Positions 57,165-64,000 of a stretch of 64,000 bases of DNA are shown in pieces. The position numbers and the translations under genes are program-made. The notes beneath the pieces were generated by a model. The model ran no database searches, was not told the origin of the DNA, and saw nothing but the letters and a program-made list of their open reading frames with translations. The DNA is from Malania oleifera (Eukaryota; Streptophyta; Magnoliopsida; Santalales; Ximeniaceae). The stretch spans positions 63,793,957 to 63,857,956 of the forward strand of contig NC_080428.1 in assembly GCF_029873635.1 (NCBI RefSeq). Reading direction: 5' to 3'. Position 1 is the first letter of the stretch. Every line of letters starts with the position of its first letter.

Positions 57165-60149
57165 ATATCTAACTGCTCCACCTTGAACTTGAACTGTTCG
57201 GTTGGGTTTGTCTCCCTTCTATCAATTGGAGACATGGAGTAAGTCCAAGCAATGTTTGAACTTCTCAGAAGTAACCGATTTCTTCAGAATATCTACTGCA
57301 TTTTCAGACGTGTGAACTTTCTCCAACACAAACTCACCTGAAGCATTCAATTCTTGAACCCTGTGGAACCTCACATCAATGTGCTTAGTTCTAGCATGGT
57401 ATATCTAATTCTTCGCCAAGTAAATGACATTTTGACAATCACAATGCAGTATTACTCCATCTTGTTATAACCCTAACTCTCTGACTAAACCAGTAAGCCA
57501 TAAGGCTTCCTTTGTAGCTTCGTCAACTGCCATATATTCCGCCTTAGTCGTGGATAATGCTACCAAAGACTGTACCATGGATCTCCAACATTCCGATCCT
57601 CCTACAAGAGTAAACACATATCCCGTTGTAGACCTTCTGTCATCCATATCTCCAGCATATCAACATCTACAAACTCCATAATTGAAGGACAACCCTTTTG
57701 TTTACCGAACATAATGCCATATCCCGATGTACCCCGTAAGTATCTGAATATCCATTTGACGGCTTTCCAATACTGCCTTCCTGGATTAGAGAGAAACTTA
57801 CTTACCACACTTATCACATAAGCCAAATCTGGCCTCGTACACACCATGACATACATTAAACTCCCCATAGCACTAGCATAGAGGACCTTTGACATGTCCC
57901 AGATTTCCTCATCTGTACTTGGGCAACCTGTAGTAGACAACTTAAAATGATTCACTAAAGGTGTACACATCGGTCTTGTATCAGCCATGCTAAACCTCTC
58001 CAACACCTTCTGTACATAACTGCCCTGAGATAGCCATAATCTCCCTACGGTTCTGTCACGGCAAATCTCCATCCTAAGTATTTTCTTGGCCGAGCCAAGA
58101 TCCTTCATGTCAAATTCCTTATATAACAGGTCCTTTAACTGATTCACCTCAGTTAAATCTTTTGCGACTATCAACATATCATCGACGTACAATAACAAGA
58201 AAATAAAAGAATCATCCTAAAACTTGTTCACATATACGCAGCAGTCATACTCAAACTTTTTGTAACCAATCTCGATCATGTAAGTATCAAACCGTTTATA
58301 CCATTGCCTTGGAGACTATTTTAGCCCATAAAGAGATTTCTTCAACCTACAAACAAAATTTTATTTTCCTGGTTTATTGAATCTCTCTAGCCCATGTAGA
58401 TTTTTTCTTCCAAGTCACCGTGAAGAAACGCCATCTTCACGTCCATTTGTTCCAAATGAATATCATAATGGGCTACCAATCCCAAAAAAATTTTGATAGA
58501 AGTATGTTGGACCACTAGAGAAAAGATCTCATCATAATCTATCCCTTTTTTCTGTGAGTATCCTTTTGCCACCAACCGTGCCTTGAACTTCTCTCTTTCC
58601 TTTTCTGAAATTGCTTCCTTCTTCCTATATACCCATTTGCAATCTATCAGTCTCTTCCCATATGGAAGCTCCACCAAATCTCAAGTTTGGTTCTTATATA
58701 GTGATTCCATCTCCTCAATCATCACACTCATCCACCTATCTTTCTCCTAGCCATGCACTACCTCTTGAAATGTAGTTGGATCGTTACAACTAGTAAAGAA
58801 AGCATAAGATACTAACTCTTCAAATTCATACCTTGGTGGAGGTCTGATAGTGCATTTAGATCTCCGTTTAGGAATATAGTCAACTTGCTAGTTTCCCAAG
58901 CTAGAGCTCCCTGCAACCATAGGACCACGATCATTGCCATTGCCCTGAGCTTCCAACTCCACCCACATAACATGTTCATCATTGCCTCAACTTTCTGACT
59001 CCTGTTTTTGTTCATCACACTCTTGAGTACGCTTCATCATATCCTTCTCATCAAGGTCTACATCCCTACTGATCACCACCTTGTTTTCCACTGGGTCCCA
59101 TAACTTATACCCCTTGACACCCTCCTGACATTCTAAAAAAATGCAACAACGAGACTTTGGGTCTAGCTTAGACCTCTCCCAAAAATTTTCAATTTGGAGT
59201 AGTCTACTGCATTTCTCGTCCAAAGCTCTTCTGCCACTCTACCCTCTAGTGATGCCCTTGGTGATCGATTTATCAGAAAGCAAGTCATACTCACTGCCTC
59301 AGCCTAGAGGTTCTTTTGTAGCCCCGCATTTAATCTGAGACACCGAACCCTTTTAGAAAGAGTCTGGTTCATCCGTTTTGTCACACCATTTTGCTGAGGT
59401 GTCCAGCAAACTGTAAAGTGTCTTTTTGATGCCCTGCTCGGTACAAAACTCCATAGACTGAGAATCAGCGTACTCGGTCCAATTATCCGACCTTAAGTAT
59501 TTGATTCTCCTTTTTGTCTGGTTTTCCACTTTAGCCTTCCAAATCTTAAACTTGACAAATGTATCTGATTTATGATGCATGAAGTAAACCTAGACCTTCC
59601 GTGAGTAATCATCAATGAAATTCATATAAGAGTTTCTTTTCCCCACGTAAGAGTGGTCACATGATTTTCATAGGTATGAGTCGAGGGGAAAGATTTTAAC
59701 AACATCAAAGCTTTTTCATCCTCATCAAACTTAACATCAACTCTCATCAAATCACTAATAATTTGATTGAAAGCATTAATGTGTTGATCTAAGTTTGATC
59801 TTTAAACCATCTTAAGCCAATACAAATGTTGCTTAAGAAAAAGTTTATTATTAAGAGATTTGGACATGTACTAGATCTCTAACTTTTTCCATACACTCGC
59901 TGGAGAATCCTCCTCCATCACCCGATAGAGTACTTCATCGACCAAACACAAGCGTATTGTAGAAGCTGCCATTGCTTGCAATTCTCCCCATGTTGCCTCA
60001 TCCATTCTATATGATTTAAGACCAACTAAAGCCTTTCCCGTTCCTTGTTGTACAAGAATATCTTTCACTCTTCTCTACCATAAACCAAAGTTCCTGGTTC
60101 CATCAAATTTGACAAGGTCAAATATTGTAGAAGACGATCTCGATGCCAT
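57165..60149 (-). pseudogene. Copia A gag-pol remnant
   Basis: Minus strand, high to low: gag starts at ATG 60149 (MASRSSSTIFDLVKFDGTRN), continues through WGELQAMAASTIRLCLVDEV at about 59950-60010 and MRVDVKFDEDEKALMLL near 59710-59750, then jumps near 59650 to integrase (NFIDDYSRKV; RRIKYLRSDNWTEY at about 59465-59510). Protease and GAG-pre-integrase are absent, an internal deletion. RT includes KFKARLVAKGYSQKKGIDYD (58560-58600), MLLYVDDMLIVAK (58160-58198). RNase H includes DDRRSTTGYVFTLVGG at about 57600-57645. In-frame stops and frameshifts occur throughout. The RT and RNase H style is Tork/Tnt1-like. Confidence 0.88.
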
Positions 60150-60159
60150 AACAACAATT

Positions 60160-60171
60160 GCTCTAATACCA
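60160..60171 (-). other. Primer-binding site of Copia A
   Basis: The minus strand reads TGGTATTAGAGC, three bases inside the 5' LTR boundary; one mismatch from the initiator tRNA-Met complement. Confidence 0.85.
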
Positions 60172-60174
60172 ATT

Positions 60175-60764
60175 TGTTGTGATATGGATAGGATAAATAT
60201 GAAGCACATCGGAATAAATACAACAAGTAATTGAAACACAACTAAAAAATGATAAATAGTAAGAACAACAATAAGGTTTACGTGGTTCGGCAAAACCTAC
60301 ATCTATGGAAGTAATGACACATAAATTTCACTATGGAAATGTCAGAGTACACAATACACTTCTCAAAATGATCACACACACTCAATACATGCCCATAATG
60401 ACATATATAATAGTGTTTCAGAGTTTTCCCTCCAATTATCCAAACCACCACAACGTTCAAATTCAAAAATTCAAAAAAACTGCTTGCAACTGAGATCTTC
60501 TCGTCAACGAGAACAGGGGATTCGTCAACGAGACCAAGAAGGACACTCGTCAAAGAGAACAGGGCATTCATTGATGAGCCCATTTTTTGCTCTTGGTATC
60601 TCAAGATTTCTTAATTTTTCTTGCTCCCTGGATTTCCTCGTCGACGAGTACATAACACTCGTCGACGAGGCTGCTATTGCCACTTAGGAACACTTCAAAA
60701 GTCATGTTTTTCTTCCTTTGTTTGTGAATCTCACTAAGTATAAGAGCCACATACAAATATAACA
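60175..60764 (-). repeat. 5' LTR of Copia A
   Basis: 590 bp, partner of 21517-22104. It contains two perfect copies of the 12 bp palindrome CTCGTCGACGAG near 60638-60671 and several degenerate ones at 60497-60560. Confidence 0.92.
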
Positions 60765-61020
60765 ATAAGCATTTATTCCATATTGATTGTTGTTCATTTA
60801 TTTCATATAAATTTTGTGAATATAAAAAATAACCTGTCACAACTTGCTTATTTTCCCATATATATATTTTTATATAATAATAAAATCAATATCTCATATC
60901 CCAGCTCAGCAGATCATAATCCACCTGGACCTGTGGGTACCAGGGATACATCAGAACACATAACGGAAGCCTAAGCAGCAAGAAACATACAATCATATAC
61001 ATCTCATCATATCATACATT
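60765..61020 (-). repeat. Chromoviral LTR scrap
   Basis: From about 60837 the minus strand resembles the 3' end of Gypsy D's LTR: shared blocks include the 'ccacctgg.cc.gtggg.accagggat' stretch near 60920-60950 and 'atcatatacatctcatcat' near 60990. No primer site or gag follows. The first ~70 bp are AT-rich and unassigned. Confidence 0.65.
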
Positions 61021-62075
61021 GGCACGAGGGAGTCTGCGGTACCTATGCTGGAGGCCACTCATTGGCACGAAAAATACTTAGGAGTGGGTATTATTGGATG
61101 ACCATGGAGAGAGATTGCATTGACTACGCTCGAAAGTGCCATAAGTGCCAAGTTTACGATGATCGGATCCAAGTCCCACCAGCCCCACTTCATGTTCTCT
61201 CCGCACCTTGGCCCTTTTCAGCCTGGGGCATGGATGTGATCAGGCCAATAAGCCCAAAAGCCAGTAAAGAACACCGTTTCATCTTTGTGGCAATCGATTA
61301 TTTCACTAAATGGGTAGAAGTCACCTCGTATTCCAGTGTCATACAGAATGTAGTAATTCGTTTCGTCAAAAGAGAGTTGATCTGCCGGTACTGAATCCCT
61401 GAGAGAATAATCACGGATAATGCCAAGAACCTGAACAACGCAGTAATGACCAAGCTATGCAATTAGTTCAAGGTTAAGCATCACAATTCAACGCCTTATA
61501 GACCACAGATGAATGGCGCTGTGGAAGCAGCCAACAAAAACATTAAGAACATTTTGGAGAAGATGACAAAAACTTACAGAGATTGGCATGAAAAGCTTCC
61601 CTTCGCCCTAATGGCTTACAGGACTACGACCAAAACCTCCACGGGCGCTACTCCCTTATCTTTGGTGTACGGAATGGAGGTAGTGGTCCCTGTAGAAGTT
61701 GAGATCCCATCTCTAAGAGTTCTAAAAGAAGTAGAGTTGGCTGAGGCAGAGTGGGTACAATCCCAGTATGACCAGTTAAACTTGATCGAGGAGAAAAGAA
61801 TGTCCTCCATGGCCCATGGACAATTGTACCAAAGAAGGATGATGAGAGCGTTTAACCGAAAAGTGCAGCCCCGACAGTTTCAGGAGGGGGACCTAATGCT
61901 AAAAAAGATTTTACCGATTCATACAGACCCTCGTGGCAAGTGGACACCAAACTATGAAGGGCCTTACATTGTAAAGAAGGCATTCTCAGGAGGCGCCCTA
62001 CTGTTAGCAAATATGGACGGAACCGACCTATTGTACCCTGTTAACTCTGATGCTGTAAAGAAATATTATGCCTAA
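61021..62075 (+). pseudogene. Tat/Ogre-like Gypsy integrase and pol C-terminus
   Basis: Plus strand. Integrase zinc finger (C-x2-C in CHKCQVYDD near 61135-61165), core with FSAWGMDVIRPISPK and FVAIDYFTKWVEV (61280-61325), IITDNAKNLNN near 61400-61440, then PYRPQMNGAVEAANKNIKNI (61495-61555) and the tail KWTPNYEGPYIVKKAFSGGA, ending NSDAVKKYYA at 62075. The C-terminus is the Tat/Ogre type without chromodomain. The motif GMDV usually reads GMDL/GMDI and P replaces G in IRPI. Stops at 61392 and 61464 break it. RT and upstream domains are missing because the element is truncated at about 61021. Confidence 0.88.
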
Positions 62076-63400
62076 TGGTTGTATACATCTCCAAAAGAAA
62101 TTAATGAAAGGATCACAGTGTTATTTTATATGTTCCCTCTTTGCTCATTGTTTCGATTAGATGACGGATGACCATTTTTGGACCACCAGTTCCCTGAAAG
62201 AACCCAATGTTTTTAATCACTTGATGAACCTTTTTGAGCTTTAAAATCGAAACCGTCTTCTTCGAAAAAGTCATTTCCAAAAATTTAAATCGGGTTGGGA
62301 TTTTCAAAGGCCAGACAAATCATGCGAGACAATAATGTAGTGCCAAAATGATGGCAGGCCATTTTTTTTTTGCTACCCAAAAGTTAGAGAAAGAAAACAC
62401 CCCTTGATACCCTCTATTGTGCCTAAAAATGTTTAGTTTTTCGTTTAAACCCGCCAAAGTATCACACCCCACACTGGGGCAATTTTGGAAAGACCGATCT
62501 CGAACAAAGCTTAAATAAATAAATAGAGGCACGATTCCCCATAAAAAAAAGGGGAAAATGATGCAAAAGAACAAGGGGAAAATCAAAGCACTAGGGCAGG
62601 AGATATGCGTCGTTTGTGATTTTTGGCCAACCCTTTGGTAAAATTCATAAGCTCGAGCCTCATGCACCCTTTCTTCTTTAAACCAATACCCATAACCTAC
62701 ATTACAACCCGAATGAAAAGACCTGACCAGATTAGCATCTGTTGTTGCCTTAAATGATTTGTCAGACTCAATTTTGAGTTTGAACTACGTAATGATCTGA
62801 TCCTGAAAAGGTACGTAGGCAGCTTGTTCAAAAGGAAGAGTTCGGTCAAACTCTTGCAAAAATGTCTCACCCCAAACTAGGGTAGAATTTGTTGCCATGG
62901 GACGGGTTTTTGAGCCTTGGTTTCCTTATTCTTCTGAAAACCTAAATCCCCGAGCCTACATTTCGTCCCGAGTCTTAAAGGCCATCTAGAGATCGAAACA
63001 TGCAGCAAAGCACCAAAATAAGCCTTGAGCAAACAATGGACCTAAGGGCACTATTCAACCTTACAGTACCAAAAGGGTCAGTCTCCTTCTAGTTGAAATT
63101 GGGGCAGTTATCGCAAGAATAAGAGATTTTAGTTTTCAAAAATTAATGTCGATACCCTTTAAGAACAGGGAATGTTGTTGTGAAACTTATCTTTTTCCTG
63201 AATAAATTTTGAATGTAACAGAACAGCTATTTCGCATAGCTTGATGTCTTGATTCAGCACATTAATGACATAAATGCATGATTATTCTCATTGTTAGGAA
63301 TTCCCCGTTTACTAAGGTCAAAAATCAGGAACCCAATACACCAGGAGGGTGTTTAGGCACCAATGGGGAGCCTGAAGCATGTCAAACATCGGTAATGAAG
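62076..63400 (+). other. Tat/Ogre-like 3' non-coding region
   Basis: No sense-strand gene is seen. Short blocks with 'ccccacactggggcaatttt' (62468-62487) recur in degenerate form near 62870 and 63095, and 'aaaaggtacgtaggcagctt' lies near 62805. Such motifs are typical of the long region between pol and the 3' LTR in Tat-lineage elements. The 3' LTR was not identified before the window ends. Confidence 0.6.
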
Positions 63401-63410
63401 GAATGTTGGG

Positions 63411-63731
63411 TTAGATACGGCGTACTCCTTCGAGTTTCGGAATCTGGAAGCGTAAGGTGTAGGTTTCATTCCCAAGGAGGGTCACGGTTTCGTTCTGTCT
63501 CTGCAAGCGACGGACAAGGTGAGATGTCGAAGACATTGCCTGGGCACTGTGATAGAGTGCCTGATTGACTATGCCTACATCGGACATTGTGGCCAGTACT
63601 GCCTCATTCCTCAGCATTTCTTTTTGGAATTGAGGAAAGAGCTGGAAGGAACTGAGAACAGTAGAACAGGATGACACCTCTGGTGCCACATTCAAATCGG
63701 GAACCTGCTTAGAAGATGAAGCCCCAGCCAA
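63411..63731 (-). CDS. Antisense ORF in Tat-like 3' region, hypothetical
   Basis: 106 codons on the minus strand from ATG 63731 (MAGASSSKQVPDLNVAPEVS) to a stop at 63411, with a predicted helical, possibly coiled-coil segment (FQKEMLRNEAVLATMSDVGI; HLVRRLQRQNETVTLLGNE). No catalytic motif is visible. Some Tat-lineage elements carry an antisense ORF between pol and the 3' LTR, and position and strand fit. It could be truncated: homologous reading may continue with frameshift beyond 63411. Function unknown. Confidence 0.5.
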   Translation of the reverse strand: MAGASSSKQVPDLNVAPEVSSCSTVLSSFQLFPQFQKEMLRNEAVLATMSDVGIVNQALYHSAQAMSSTSHLVRRLQRQNETVTLLGNETYTLRFQIPKLEGVRRI

Positions 63732-64000
63732 AAGATATAATTAAGAGTGTTGAGAGATTTAAGATAGTTAAGGTACGGTTTCTCGTAACAGAGGATGGCC
63801 AAAGATAGGTTACAGTCACGTGTCGAGTTTGCCTGTGGTGTTTAAGTGTGAGAGGAAGTCTGCTTAAATAGAATAAAAAGGATTGCCATGATGAGTGTGT
63901 GTCTGACAGGAGGACGAGAGAGGCGATGTGCATCGAGAAGCCCCCAAAGGTTGTGAGCGAGGTAAGCTATGGGAGTTGTGCAGTCCCCTCAGTGGAGGAT
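63732..64000. other. Right window edge, no gene assigned
   Basis: Presumably the upstream (minus-strand) leader of the antisense ORF or the start of the Tat-like 3' LTR. A short minus-strand ORF here (63709-63933) overlaps the ORF start and shows no recognisable features. Confidence 0.4.

Larger units (their letters stand above)
21517..60764 (-). mobile_element. Copia element A, outermost layer of the nest
   Basis: Minus-strand Copia with LTRs at 60175-60764 (5') and 21517-22104 (3'). The internal region is split by Gypsy B: a 52 bp piece at 22105-22156 beside the 3' LTR and the rest at 57165-60174. Removing B leaves about 4.2 kb, short for an autonomous Copia. The protease and part of integrase appear deleted. 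Flanking 5-mers (taggg left, ataag right) do not match, so no target duplication is visible. Confidence 0.88.

Overview
The window looks like nuclear DNA from a flowering plant, probably a eudicot. Evidence: one intron-split plant gene, plant LTR-retrotransposon families (Copia incl. Sirevirus, Tekay/Del-like and Tat/Ogre-like Gypsy), a hAT transposon, an endogenous caulimovirid, and AT-rich, microsatellite-rich spacers. No bacterial or organellar gene organisation, rRNA, tRNA or CRISPR array was recognised.

Layout. (1) 1-6.5 kb: decayed retroelements: a Gypsy gag-protease relic (minus), a Copia pol relic (plus), an opposed Copia gag scrap, then gene-free DNA. (2) 6.68-13.72 kb: the only intact-looking host gene, a COBW/ZNG1-type zinc-transfer GTPase on the minus strand. 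Nine exons join in frame to 376 residues; intron 6 (4.4 kb) carries a 2.6 kb fold-back element with arms of about 0.8 kb. (3) 14.4-20.8 kb: an endogenous pararetrovirus relic (polyprotein tail, promoter region, tRNA-Met primer site, movement protein, coat protein, protease), with a head-to-head inverted leader copy and a shrunken LTR element inserted in it. (4) 20.8-21.5 kb: diverged tandem repeats.

(5) 21.5-60.8 kb: a five-level transposon nest. Copia A (minus, 21517-60764) was split by Gypsy B (plus, 22157-57164). B's reverse transcriptase was split by Sirevirus C (minus, 25664-52492). C was split upstream of its integrase module by Gypsy D (plus, 32581-48643). D's left LTR was split by hAT element E (32944-39216). 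Each inner insertion has a readable or near-readable target duplication and the interrupted reading frames resume on the far side. Only copia A lacks matching flanks. (6) 60.8-64 kb: a chromoviral LTR scrap, then the integrase and 3' region of a Tat/Ogre-like Gypsy element, including a minus-strand ORF downstream of pol.

The host gene is an independent transcription unit; the rest is mostly dead mobile DNA whose layering gives a relative insertion history. I found no clearly new biological system. The items most worth a second look are the intronic hairpin element, the head-to-head viral insertion, the nest with its internal clock (D's LTR repeat array is 6 units in one LTR and 8 in the other), heat-shock-element-like palindromes beside the TATA box of D's LTR, and the antisense ORF at the right end.
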